NCBI GenBank assembly: GCA_012959665.1
Contig: DUCT01000147.1
Location: forward strand, 59,877 to 94,086
Direction of reading: 5' to 3'
Origin: Myxococcales bacterium
Lineage (GTDB): Bacteria; Myxococcota_A; UBA9160; UBA4427
DNA length: 34,210 nucleotides
Below the pieces are notes generated by a model. That model saw only the letters and a program-made list of their open reading frames with translations, did not search any database and was not told the origin of the DNA. Positions within the stretch are counted from its first letter, which is position 1; the number at the start of each line of letters is the position of its first letter. The position numbers and the translations under genes were made by a program. This document shows positions 1 to 7,426 of this stretch, one piece after another.

Positions 1-250
1 GGAATTTCGTCTTTCAAATCTCATGGATGAGGGCGCGATGGCCCGCCCAACCCTCCGGCTCACCAGGCCAAGGCCCCGCCGGGCCGGTAACATAGACCAG
101 TCGGCGATCTCGGAGAGGCGACAACCGTCGAATCCCCGTGGGAAACTTCACTTCTCGGTCGATGGGCACTGGCGCGAGAGGGCGCTCGGACGTAATCTCC
201 CGCGCTCTGCAGTCGTCACCCCCGAGTGACGAAGGCCAAACGGAGCAAGC

Positions 251-556
251 ATGGCGAAGAAATCCCAAGTAAACCGAGACAACCGACGCAAGGCGCTGAT
301 CGCGAAGCATGCCGATCGACGCGCGGAACTTCGCAAGAAGCTCAACGATCCCGAGGTCTCTATAGAAGAGAAGCTCGAGGTTCAGCGAGCATTTGCCAAG
401 CTCCCCCGCAACTCCTGCCCCACCCGACTCAATCGCCGCTGCGCGGTCTCTGGTCGGTCCAAGAGCTACTATCAGAAATTCGGCATCTCCCGTATTGCCC
501 TGCGCGAGTTGGCCCTAGCCGGTCAACTGCCAGGCGTGCGCAAGTCCAGCTGGTAG
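251..556 (+). CDS. rpsN: 30S ribosomal protein S14, zinc-independent (C-) form
   Basis: The 101-residue product is a 30S head protein that contacts 16S rRNA near the decoding region. It has the basic N-terminus ([12 protein letters not shown]), the central [14 protein letters not shown] segment, [14 protein letters not shown] and the C-terminal LPGVRKSSW that match the long E. coli-type S14. The CxxC...CxxC zinc ribbon of the short S14 form is absent, so this is the C- type. A GGAG lies about 7 nt before the ATG. It is followed 72 bp later by rpmE2 on the same strand, so the two are probably co-transcribed. Clusters of zinc-free ribosomal paralogues are Zur-repressed in many bacteria, but I see no convincing Zur palindrome in the 250 bp upstream. 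The identification is secure. Confidence 0.96.
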   Translation: MAKKSQVNRDNRRKALIAKHADRRAELRKKLNDPEVSIEEKLEVQRAFAKLPRNSCPTRLNRRCAVSGRSKSYYQKFGISRIALRELALAGQLPGVRKSSW

Positions 557-628
557 CCCCGAAACGCGGACCCTCCCGGGGATACCCGCCCCCGGAGCTT
601 CGACAACTCTTGCGCCTGGAAGGACGTC

Positions 629-1009
629 ATGAAGCCTGAAATCCATCCCGATTATCACGATGTGATTTTCGTCGACTCTGCAACGGGAACCGAGTGGACC
701 ACTCGTTCTACGGTGACTTCCGCTGAAACCCGAGAAATCGAAGGGATAGAGGTCCCTGTCGTGCGGTTGGAAATTTCCGCAGTGAGCCATCCCTTCTGGA
801 CCGGCACCCACCGTGAACTCGACACGGACGGCAAGATCGATCGGTTCCGCAAGCGGTACGGCGGAATCAAGCCCGGCAGCGCTACAGCCGAACTCGAGGT
901 GGCCCCAGAGGCTGCAGCGGAAGACGCGCCGGCAGAGGAAGCCACCAGCGAGTCCGAGGACTCCGGCGAAGCTGCCGCCGAGGCGAGCCCGACCGAAGGC
1001 GACGCCTAG
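629..1009 (+). CDS. rpmE2: 50S ribosomal protein L31 type B with acidic C-terminal tail
   Basis: Residues 1 to about 80 match type B L31 (MKPEIHPDYHDVIFVD, SHPFWTG, a C-terminal RFRKRYGG). There is no cysteine, so it is the zinc-free form (YkgM-like in E. coli). L31 bridges the two ribosomal subunits. The usual type B protein ends soon after the RF.KRYG motif. Here about 45 further residues follow, made almost entirely of Ala, Glu, Ser, Asp and Pro (for example EVAPEAAAEDAPAEEA). The extension is strongly acidic, low in complexity and probably disordered. A GGAAGGA sits just upstream of the ATG. The gene follows rpsN closely, consistent with a zinc-free ribosomal protein unit. The stop lies only 5 bp before a 19-bp tandem-repeat array. 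Confidence 0.93.
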   Translation: MKPEIHPDYHDVIFVDSATGTEWTTRSTVTSAETREIEGIEVPVVRLEISAVSHPFWTGTHRELDTDGKIDRFRKRYGGIKPGSATAELEVAPEAAAEDAPAEEATSESEDSGEAAAEASPTEGDA

Positions 1010-1014
1010 CCGCG

Positions 1015-1153
1015 GGTCCATCTACAACTGCCTGGTCCATCTACAACTGCCTGGTCCATCTACAACCGCCTGATCCATCTGCAACCGCTTGGTCCATCTA
1101 CAACCGCTTGGTCCATCTACAACCGCAACCGCGTGGTCCATCCACGACCGCGG
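1015..1153. repeat. Tandem array, 19-bp unit, about 7 copies
   Basis: The unit is close to GGTCCATCTACAACTGCCT. Copies begin at 1015, 1034, 1053, 1072, 1091 and 1110, and a diverged copy follows at about 1135 after a 6-bp insertion. The first two or three copies are nearly identical, and drift increases to the right. There are no unique spacers, so this is not a CRISPR array. Short open frames cross it on both strands, but they only reflect the repeat and show no conserved protein. Confidence 0.93.
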
Positions 1154-1166
1154 CGTGGCCAAACCG

Positions 1167-1236
1167 GCGTTGGCACACGGGCGTTGGCACATCGGCGTTG
1201 GCACACGGGCGTTGGCACATGGGCGTTGGTGTATCA
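1167..1236. repeat. Tandem array, 14-bp unit, 4-5 copies
   Basis: The unit GCGTTGGCACACGG occurs at 1167, 1181, 1195 and 1209, alternating between CACGG-like and CATCG/CATGG-like ends. A decayed fifth copy starts at 1223. The alternation suggests a 28-bp higher-order duplication. The unit is unrelated in sequence to the 19-bp array just before it. Confidence 0.9.
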
Positions 1237-1354
1237 GGGCCCATGCGGCCCTCTGGACGCATCCGCCCAAAGCAGCGGGCGTTCAGAAACCCCGAGGAAC
1301 CCGGGGGACAGCGTTGCCCGTTCTTGATGGCGGTGCCGTGCTGATGCGCTGCTC

Positions 1355-1549
1355 AATAGCGCTGGTGAATAGCGCTGGTGAATGGCGCTGGTGAATAGCG
1401 CTGGTGAATGGCGCTGGTGAATGGCGCTGGTGAATAGCGCTGGTGAATGGCGCTGCTAGAGAGCGCTGGGGAATAGCGCTCATGAACAGCGCCCATGAAC
1501 ACCGGTCGTGAACAGCGCTCACGGACCACGCTGCTAAACAGCCCTGCTC
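1355..1549. repeat. Tandem array, 13-bp unit, 15 copies in register
   Basis: The unit AATAGCGCTGGTG (variant AATGGCGCTGGTG) repeats in exact 13-bp register for 195 bp. The first seven copies are near-perfect. The last seven or eight diverge but keep an AGCGC-like core, for example AATAGCGCTCATG and AACAGCGCCCATG. Most A-variant units contain the palindrome AGCGCT. The array ends 16 bp from the rpmB stop codon, so it lies between convergent transcription units (rpsN-rpmE2 and rpmB). Confidence 0.93.
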
Positions 1550-1565
1550 AAACGGGAAGAGCGCC

Positions 1566-1862
1566 CTAGGCCTTCTTGCCTGCGGAAAGCTTCTTCTTGA
1601 TCTGGTGCTTCAGCTTCAGGGCACCCGGCATCAACCGGTCGTCTCGAGTCGCGAGCAGAAAAGCGTCGAGGCCGCCCTTCTTCTGCACCGTCCGCAGGGT
1701 CCGCGCCGCCACCCGGAGTCGAACCTGCCGCCCCAGGGCGGCCGAGGGGAAGGTCACCTTCTGGATATTGGGCTCAAAGCGGCGATTGGTCGCCCGCATG
1801 GAGTGGGACACGTTATGGCCGAATTGAACTTCCTTGCCTGTCAGTGCGCAGCGGCGGGCCAT
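1566..1862 (-). CDS. rpmB: 50S ribosomal protein L28
   Basis: The 98-residue product begins MARRCALTGKEVQFGHNVSH, continues with the L28 segment TNRRFEPNIQKV, and ends in a Lys-rich tail (KKKLSAGKKA). L28 is a late-assembling large-subunit protein. Only one cysteine is present, so it is the zinc-independent form. It is somewhat longer than E. coli L28 (78 residues), mostly at the C-terminal half. The Shine-Dalgarno GAGGAGG lies about 8 nt upstream of the ATG and supports this start. It is convergent with rpsN-rpmE2 across the repeat region. The usual partner rpmG is not adjacent. Confidence 0.95.
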   Translation of the reverse strand: MARRCALTGKEVQFGHNVSHSMRATNRRFEPNIQKVTFPSAALGRQVRLRVAARTLRTVQKKGGLDAFLLATRDDRLMPGALKLKHQIKKKLSAGKKA

Positions 1863-2074
1863 GGGGACAACGCCTCCTCAATGCTCGGATCGGGTTTCGA
1901 AGAGCGGGATAGGTAGCGAGCGCGCCGGGGAGAATCAACTCAAGGCCGCAGGTTCTCGCCGAATCGGTGACTAAAAGTTCTTTTCCCCCCGCGGGAATCC
2001 GCAAGAGACCCCGCAACAGGGCCACCGCAACGGGCCCACGCCTAGAAATGGGGCTTTCTTAGAAGGCGGGGCTC

Positions 2075-2431
2075 TTAGAAAGGCGGTTCCTCGCTGAAGT
2101 TCGGCGGCTCCTCGGGAATCGGGGGTTCCTCTTCCCGGGCGCTCTCGGCGGTACTCGCATGAATCTGCCAGACGTCCAGACTGTTGAAATACCTGACGTC
2201 GCCGCTCGGACTCGTCCACTCCCGGCCGCGCACGCTGAACTCGACCTGAACCTGATCCCCTTTCGAGAATGCATCGAGCGCCTCGCAGCGATCCCCGGTC
2301 AGCTGGAGGAGAACCTTCTGAGGAAAGCGCCCATCGGCGACTTCAAGGACGAACTCGCGCATTCGAAAACGCTCGGTTTTCTGTTCCGCGTCGAAAATAG
2401 CGTAAAGCGCTCCGGTTATTTCGTATCCCAT
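2075..2431 (-). CDS. DUF3127 OB-fold protein, SSB-like
   Basis: The 118-residue product starts MGYEITGALYAIFDAEQKT and then carries FRMREFVLEVADGRFPQKVLL, a TGDRCEALDAFSKGDQVQVEF strand and a YFNSLDVWQI segment. This is the layout of the DUF3127 family, a compact OB-fold related to single-stranded DNA-binding proteins. The last 20 residues hold three EEPP repeats and end EEPPF. That acidic tail with a terminal Pro-Phe resembles the C-terminal tip through which SSB recruits repair and replication partners. I see no clear Shine-Dalgarno, so the start is chosen because the fold begins there. The gene is divergent from the acyl-CoA dehydrogenase pair, with a 143-bp gap. Nucleic-acid binding is an inference from the family. 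Confidence 0.82.
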   Translation of the reverse strand: MGYEITGALYAIFDAEQKTERFRMREFVLEVADGRFPQKVLLQLTGDRCEALDAFSKGDQVQVEFSVRGREWTSPSGDVRYFNSLDVWQIHASTAESAREEEPPIPEEPPNFSEEPPF

Positions 2432-2574
2432 GAGGCGAGCATAGAGCGGATGGGGGGCCCCGCACAGGGCCGAATGGTTCGACCCTCGACCCTATGCGAA
2501 TATCCGCTGCGCTCCCCTGAAGAGGGGAATCCAAACCCCAGCCGATGCGCCGCCCGCGCGACCCGGGAGACTCC

Positions 2575-3753
2575 ATGGACCTTTGCTTCACCGACGCACA
2601 AATCCAGTTCCAAAGCGAAGTTCGCGACTGGATCGGGGCCCATCTCGAACGCCCCTTCACGAGCGAGGTGCGCGACTCAGCCCACGATGCAAACTCCTTG
2701 GTGGAGGTCCGCCGGAGCTGGCAAAAAAAACTCAACGATGCGGGCTATCTGGGCATGCGCTGGGCAACCGAGTGGGGTGGACGCGGGGCCACCGAGGTCG
2801 AAGAAGCCATCCTGCAAGCCGAGCTCAATCGCGCAGACGCCCCGGTGATTCCCAATTTCCTTGGCGTATCGCTCCTGGGGCCAGCACTGATCCATCATGG
2901 CAGCGAAGAGCAGCGGAGACGCTTCATTCCCAAGATGCTGTCCGCCGACGAAATCTGGTGCCAGGGTTTTAGTGAGCCGGGTTCGGGTTCGGATCTCGCC
3001 TCCCTACGCACCCGCGCGGAACCCGATGGCGACAATTTTCGCATCACTGGCCAGAAGGTCTGGACCACGTTTGGTCCCTGGGCGGATTGGATTTTCGTCC
3101 TCGCGCGCACGGATCCAGAAGACCGGTACGGCGGGATCAGTTTTTTTCTGGTGCCCATCGACCAGGAGGGCGTCGAAATGCGACCCCTCAAGCAAATCAC
3201 CGGGGAGTCCGAGTTCGGGGAAGTGTTTTTCGACGGTGCCCTGGCCAAACGTGAACACCTCGTGGGCCAAGTCGGCGAGGGATGGCGCATCGCAATGACA
3301 GTGCTCGGCTACGAAAGGGGCGCGTCTACTCTGGCCAGCCCCGCCGAATACGAAAGTCAGCTGCGGGGTCTCGTGTCGGCCCTGGAACAACGAGGCACCC
3401 TCGAACAACCCTTGGTACGCGAAAAGCTCGGGCGGCTCGTGGTGGAGAACGAAGTCATGCGCGCCAATGGCCTGCGGACCCTGGCCAATATCGCTGCCGG
3501 TATCGCGCCTGGACCCGAGTCCTCTATCCAGAAAATTTTCTGGTCCGAATACCACCAGCGGATGACCGATACCGCAGTGGAACTGCTTGGCCCCCAGGGC
3601 CAGTTGGAGGCGCGCTCGCCCGAGAGCCGCCCCGAAATCGACTGGGCCTATCAGTACCTGTGGTCCAGGGCCGGCACCATCTACTCGGGCTCGTCGGAGA
3701 TTCAGCGCAACATCATCGCCAAGCGGGTTCTCCACATGCCCACGGCCCGGTAG
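2575..3753 (+). CDS. Acyl-CoA dehydrogenase (FadE type), likely catalytic subunit
   Basis: The 392-residue flavoprotein belongs to the acyl-CoA dehydrogenase family, which introduces the alpha,beta double bond into acyl-CoA using FAD. Visible motifs are WCQGFSEPGSGSDLAS (about 128-143), GQKVWTTFGPWADW (159-172) and the C-terminal YSGSSEIQRNIIAKRVL. The MCAD-type catalytic Glu position near the C-terminus reads S in YSGSS. A Glu at residue 247 in LGYERG aligns with the alternative base position used by isovaleryl-CoA dehydrogenase, so activity is plausible. The ATG at 2575 is preferred because GGGAGA precedes it by a few bases; a longer frame starting at 2545 adds ten unconserved residues. The second acyl-CoA dehydrogenase follows 12 bp later, suggesting a two-gene heteromeric enzyme. 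Confidence 0.92.
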   Translation: MDLCFTDAQIQFQSEVRDWIGAHLERPFTSEVRDSAHDANSLVEVRRSWQKKLNDAGYLGMRWATEWGGRGATEVEEAILQAELNRADAPVIPNFLGVSLLGPALIHHGSEEQRRRFIPKMLSADEIWCQGFSEPGSGSDLASLRTRAEPDGDNFRITGQKVWTTFGPWADWIFVLARTDPEDRYGGISFFLVPIDQEGVEMRPLKQITGESEFGEVFFDGALAKREHLVGQVGEGWRIAMTVLGYERGASTLASPAEYESQLRGLVSALEQRGTLEQPLVREKLGRLVVENEVMRANGLRTLANIAAGIAPGPESSIQKIFWSEYHQRMTDTAVELLGPQGQLEARSPESRPEIDWAYQYLWSRAGTIYSGSSEIQRNIIAKRVLHMPTAR

Positions 3754-3765
3754 GGGAGAACAACC

Positions 3766-4851
3766 ATGCAGTTCGATCTCAACGAAGACCAAGCGCTGCT
3801 TCGCAGATCCACCCGCGAATTCCTTGAAAAAGAGGCTCCCCTGGCAGAGACCCGGGTAGTGATGGAAGAAAGCGCAGAGGGCTACGCCAAGAATCTATAC
3901 GCCCAGTTGGGCGATCTGGGCTACGCCGGACTTCTACTCTCGGAAGAAGAGGGTGGGCTTGGCGCTATCGCGTTTGCCGTCGTCATGGCGGAAATGGGCC
4001 GGGTTGCTTTCCCAGGACCTTTTCTCGACTTGACCCTGGCTGTCCAAATGCTGGCGAACTGCCCCGAAGCCTCGGCGCGAGAATGGCAGGACCGCGCCGG
4101 AGCGGGAAGCGCCCTGGTCGTAATTGCCCAGGGCGAGGATATCGGCAGCACCGACCCGGCAAGTCCGTCGGTGGTCTTTGAGGACAACCGGGTCAGGGGC
4201 AGCAAGGTCTTCGTGCCCTTTGGCGCCCAAGCGGACGCGCTGATCGTTTCAACCGCCCAGGGTCTCGCCCTGGTGCCGCGCCCGGGGGCGGGTTGGAATG
4301 CGATGCCCCTCACCACCCTGGACCACGCTCAGCGTTTCGTCCGCCTGAATTTCGACGACGAGGCGATCCGATTGACCGACCCCGAATCCGGTGCAGCGCT
4401 GCTTGCCGACGCGCTTCGGCTGGGCGCCTTGGGCGCCTCGGCCCAAATGTTCGGCATCATGGAACGCAGCCTGGAAATCGCCGTGGCCTATACATCCGAG
4501 CGCGAGGCCTTCGGCGCCCCGATCGGCTCCTTTCAAGCCCTGCAACATCGCTGTGCCGACATGCTGATCCAGACCGAGAGCACCCGCTCGGCGACATTCC
4601 GCGCCGCCTGGGCTGAGGAGACCGGCACCGGCGAAGCCGCCTACCTGAGCTCTGTGGCCAAGGCTTGGGCGGGCCCGGCCGGGCGTTTCGTCTGCGGCCA
4701 GACGATTCAATTGCTCGGCGGTGTCGGCTTCACTTGGGAATACGATCCGCACATCTATCTAAAGCGGCTGAAGACCCTCGAGCAATTCCACGGCTCAACG
4801 GCTTGGCACATCGAAAATGCCCTGGCGAATGCGCCCTTAATGGAGGCCTAG
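3766..4851 (+). CDS. Acyl-CoA dehydrogenase family protein, partner subunit
   Basis: The 361-residue product has the same fold as the preceding gene but a shorter, divergent sequence. It starts MQFDLNEDQALLRRSTREFL. It has the REAFGAPIGSFQALQHRCADM segment typical of the C-terminal helical domain and the LLGGVGFTWEYDPHIYLKRLK motif near the end. The middle FAD/substrate loop is poorly conserved compared with its neighbour; the usual SEPGSGSD is missing. In actinobacterial FadE pairs, such as the cholesterol side-chain enzymes FadE28-FadE29, such divergent neighbours assemble as alpha2beta2 heterotetramers. A similar arrangement is inferred here. The ATG lies 12 bp after the previous stop, behind GGGGAG. 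Confidence 0.9.
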   Translation: MQFDLNEDQALLRRSTREFLEKEAPLAETRVVMEESAEGYAKNLYAQLGDLGYAGLLLSEEEGGLGAIAFAVVMAEMGRVAFPGPFLDLTLAVQMLANCPEASAREWQDRAGAGSALVVIAQGEDIGSTDPASPSVVFEDNRVRGSKVFVPFGAQADALIVSTAQGLALVPRPGAGWNAMPLTTLDHAQRFVRLNFDDEAIRLTDPESGAALLADALRLGALGASAQMFGIMERSLEIAVAYTSEREAFGAPIGSFQALQHRCADMLIQTESTRSATFRAAWAEETGTGEAAYLSSVAKAWAGPAGRFVCGQTIQLLGGVGFTWEYDPHIYLKRLKTLEQFHGSTAWHIENALANAPLMEA

Positions 4852-4887
4852 ATCGAGGGAGGGAGCACCGCGAAGGGCTTGCTCGCT

Positions 4888-5133
4888 TCAGCCTCCCCCA
4901 ACGCGCGGCAGAAAGTGAACTTCGCTGTCCGGCTCAACGGCTTCGAGCAGCGGGTCATTATAGATTTCGCCGTCGATGGCCACGGCTACCCGGCCCTCGA
5001 GTTCTGCCCCGAGGCCGGGGAAACGAGCATCCAGTGCCGCGAGCAGGGCGCGCACATTTCGCCCTTCGACTTCGTGCTCCAATAGACCGCCCGCGCGCGG
5101 GGCCAGGGCCTGGGGCAGAACAACCCGCGCCAT
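4888..5133 (-). CDS. MoaD/ThiS-like ubiquitin-fold sulfur carrier
   Basis: The small 81-residue protein reads like a beta-grasp sulfur carrier: VEGRNVRALLAALDARFPGL, VAVAIDGEIYNDPLLEAV, SEVHFLPRVGGG. It ends with the Gly-Gly that is adenylated and thiocarboxylated in MoaD and ThiS. It lies 34 bp downstream of, and on the same strand as, the molybdenum hydroxylase large subunit. A role in supplying sulfur for molybdopterin synthesis is therefore more likely than thiamine synthesis. The partner MoaE is not in the window. The Shine-Dalgarno is exceptional (see 5136-5146). Confidence 0.82.
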   Translation of the reverse strand: MARVVLPQALAPRAGGLLEHEVEGRNVRALLAALDARFPGLGAELEGRVAVAIDGEIYNDPLLEAVEPDSEVHFLPRVGGG

Positions 5134-5135
5134 GG

Positions 5136-5146
5136 GATCACCTCCT
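5136..5146 (-). promoter_or_regulatory. Near-ideal Shine-Dalgarno of the moaD-like gene
   Basis: On the minus strand the sequence before the ATG reads AGGAGGTGATCCC-ATG. The 11-base AGGAGGTGATC is an uninterrupted complement of the 3' end of 16S rRNA (GATCACCTCCT), with the AGGAGG core 7 nt from the start codon. Most genes in the window have only 4-6 complementary bases. It fixes the start codon and predicts strong translation of the carrier relative to the upstream hydroxylase genes. Confidence 0.85.
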
Positions 5147-5167
5147 GGGCAATGACGAAGCTGCCGC

Positions 5168-7426
5168 TTAAGCGGCCGACTCCCCGTCGAGACCCGCCAA
5201 TACCTTCGGCGGTGAAAGCGGTAGGTCCCGAAACCGAACGCCGGTGGCGGCGTACACCGCGTTCACCACCGCTGGGATCGGCGCCACAATGGGCACCTCG
5301 CCCACGCCCCGGACGCCATAGGGATGTTTGGGATTCGGAACTTCGACAATCACCGTATCAATCATCGGAACATCCGAAGCGACGGGAATTCGGTAGTCGA
5401 GAAAGCCAGGGTTTTCCAACTTGCCGTCGGAGTCGAAAACGTACTCTTCGTTGAGCGCCCAGCCGATCCCCTGGACAGCCCCACCCTGCATCTGACCCTC
5501 GACATAGCTGGGATGAATCGCTCGGCCCGCATCCTGCACCGCCGTGTAACGGATTACTTCCACCCGGCCGGTCTCCGGGTCCACCTCCACGTCACAAATA
5601 TGTGCGCCAAAACCCATTCCCACGCCCCGGGCGGTCAGCGCCGCTCGCCCCGAAATCGGCCCGCCGGTTCGTCCCGCATTTTGCGCCAATTCAGCGAGGG
5701 TCAGGGGGGCTTGATCACTCTCTCCCTTGAGCCGCGCCTCTCCGTCTTCCCACACCACCCGTTCGGCGTCCACTTCCCAGACCACCGCCGCCCTCTCACA
5801 CAACTGCCGCCGCACATCGGCCGCCGCCTCGATCACGGCCATCCCGGTGGCAAAAGTGACTCGGCTCCCACCGGTCACGTCGGTGTACCCAATGGACTGG
5901 GTATCGGCGATCACCACCTCCACGCGTTCGTATTCGATGCCAAATTCTTCTGCGGTCATCAGGGCCAGAGAGGCCCGAGATCCGCCAATGTCGGGATTGC
6001 CCGAGAGCACCGTCACCGTTCCGTCGGGGTTCAAGTTCACACCGGCACTGGATTGCAAGCCGGCATTGAACCAAAAGCCCACCGCTACGCCTCGCCCCTG
6101 GTGGGGACCCAGAGGCGCCGAATAGTGGGGGTGATCGCGCAGCGCCTCGAGGGTTTCCACGCAACCAACCCGGCGATAGCGCGGACCAAAGGAGGCCAGG
6201 GTCCCCTCCTTTGCGGCGTTGCGCAGACGCAGATCCACTGGATCGACCTCGAGCCTTTCGGCCATTTCGTCGATCACCGTCTCCAAAGCAAAGGCAGCCA
6301 TGGGGGCGCCCGGCGCCCGGTAAGCGGCGCCCTTGGGCTTGTTGACCATTACGTCGTAGCCCGTGCTGCGCACGTGAGGAAACGCATAGGGGGCGAAGAT
6401 CGTCATGCAGCCTGCCATCACGGAGGAACCGCCAAACGCGCCCCCCTCGTAATGAAGCGTCGCCTCTCCCGCCGTAAAAACACCTTCGCTTGTCGCGCCC
6501 AGCTTGAGCTTGATCCGGGTTCCGAGTGTCGGACCACTCGCTCGAAACACCTCCTCCCGGCTCATCACCATCTTGACCGAGCGACCCGATTTCCGGGAGA
6601 GCACCACGGCGAGAGGCTCGAGATAAACCGTCGTCTTCCCCCCAAAGCCCCCGCCGATCTCGGCGGGAATGACCTTGACCAGGGAGAGATCAATATCCAG
6701 CAACTTCGCCGTATAGTCACGGACCATGAAGTGACCCTGGGAACTGGACCACAGGGTGACCCTTCCATCAGGAGTGGTTTGCGCCAGGCAAGCATGGGGC
6801 TCGATATATCCCTGATGGACCGGACGAGTCGTGAACTCGCGCTCGATCACCTCATCCGCCAGATCAAAACCCTCGGCGGGGTCGCCATGACCGAGTTGAA
6901 CTCTGTTCGCGACATTGGACAGCCCAGCACCCTCAACGCCCTGGGTGACTCGGTCTTCGTGAACCAGCGTCGCGTCCGAGGCGATGGCGCTCGCAATATC
7001 AAGGACATGAGGCAGCGGTTCATACTCGACGTCAATGAGTTCCAGAGCTTGGCTAGCAATGGCCGAACTCGTAGCGGCCACCGCGGCGATGGCATGTCCG
7101 TGATAGAGAACCCTTCCCCGAGCCATGACGTTGTGCGCGAGATCGTTAAAACCGTCGTGCCCGCCGTTACTCTTTGCCGCCTCGGCGAATAAGTCCGGCA
7201 AATCTTCAGCCGTCATCACCGCGTGAACACCGGCAAGCGCTTTGGCCCGCTCGAGGTCGATGGATTGGATCCGCGCATGGGCATGGGGGCTGCGCAATAC
7301 CTTTCCCCAGAGCATGTCGGGCAACGCGAAATCCGCGCCGTAATTGGCGCGGCCCGTCACTTTGTCGATGCCATCGGGGCGAATGGGTCGGGTTCCTACC
7401 CAGCGAAATTTTTTCTCTTCGCTCAT
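5168..7426 (-). CDS. Molybdenum hydroxylase large (Mo-pterin) subunit, XdhA/CoxL family
   Basis: The 752-residue catalytic subunit belongs to the xanthine oxidase/CO dehydrogenase family. N-terminal motifs RPDGIDKVTGRANYGAD and LRSPHAHARI begin the aldehyde-oxidase a/b hammerhead domain. GGGFGGK (258-264) and the active-site loop AYRAPGAP (368-375) are in the cofactor domain. The conserved catalytic Glu is at about 710 in GVRGVGE. The loop is neither AYRCSFR (form I CO dehydrogenase) nor AYRGAGR (form II), so CO oxidation is unlikely. The substrate is probably an aldehyde, purine or N-heterocycle. The ATG at 7426 overlaps the stop of the FeS gene as ATGA, and upstream in-frame codons encode no family sequence. 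Confidence 0.92.
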   Translation of the reverse strand: MSEEKKFRWVGTRPIRPDGIDKVTGRANYGADFALPDMLWGKVLRSPHAHARIQSIDLERAKALAGVHAVMTAEDLPDLFAEAAKSNGGHDGFNDLAHNVMARGRVLYHGHAIAAVAATSSAIASQALELIDVEYEPLPHVLDIASAIASDATLVHEDRVTQGVEGAGLSNVANRVQLGHGDPAEGFDLADEVIEREFTTRPVHQGYIEPHACLAQTTPDGRVTLWSSSQGHFMVRDYTAKLLDIDLSLVKVIPAEIGGGFGGKTTVYLEPLAVVLSRKSGRSVKMVMSREEVFRASGPTLGTRIKLKLGATSEGVFTAGEATLHYEGGAFGGSSVMAGCMTIFAPYAFPHVRSTGYDVMVNKPKGAAYRAPGAPMAAFALETVIDEMAERLEVDPVDLRLRNAAKEGTLASFGPRYRRVGCVETLEALRDHPHYSAPLGPHQGRGVAVGFWFNAGLQSSAGVNLNPDGTVTVLSGNPDIGGSRASLALMTAEEFGIEYERVEVVIADTQSIGYTDVTGGSRVTFATGMAVIEAAADVRRQLCERAAVVWEVDAERVVWEDGEARLKGESDQAPLTLAELAQNAGRTGGPISGRAALTARGVGMGFGAHICDVEVDPETGRVEVIRYTAVQDAGRAIHPSYVEGQMQGGAVQGIGWALNEEYVFDSDGKLENPGFLDYRIPVASDVPMIDTVIVEVPNPKHPYGVRGVGEVPIVAPIPAVVNAVYAATGVRFRDLPLSPPKVLAGLDGESAA

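Noticed and set aside
110-145. A tRNA-like GTCGAATCCCC box.
   Set aside because: There is no acceptor stem, anticodon arm or matching D-arm at the right distances.
1-250. Zur operator upstream of rpsN.
   Set aside because: No AT-rich palindrome resembling a Zur box can be seen; absence by eye is weak evidence, so it is only noted as a question.
14-310. Minus-strand open frame of 98 codons over the first part of the window.
   Set aside because: It overlaps the rpsN start, has no recognisable domain and no Shine-Dalgarno. A truncated neighbouring gene in 1-250 cannot be excluded.
1022-1522. Short open frames on both strands across the tandem arrays.
   Set aside because: They only reflect the repeat units (His/Ser/Thr/Pro-rich strings), and none has a Shine-Dalgarno or a recognisable domain.
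1015-1549. CRISPR array.
   Set aside because: Units are immediately adjacent with no unique spacers, units are only 13-19 bp, and no cas gene is near.
5324-7192. A 622-codon plus-strand open frame antisense to the molybdenum hydroxylase large subunit.
   Set aside because: It has no recognisable motif, is His/Arg/Pro-rich as expected from reversed GC-rich codons, and the opposite strand carries an unambiguous enzyme.
5168-7426. CO dehydrogenase large subunit (coxL) in the strict sense.
   Set aside because: The active-site loop is AYRAPG, not AYRCSFR or AYRGAGR, and no coxDEF maturation genes are present.
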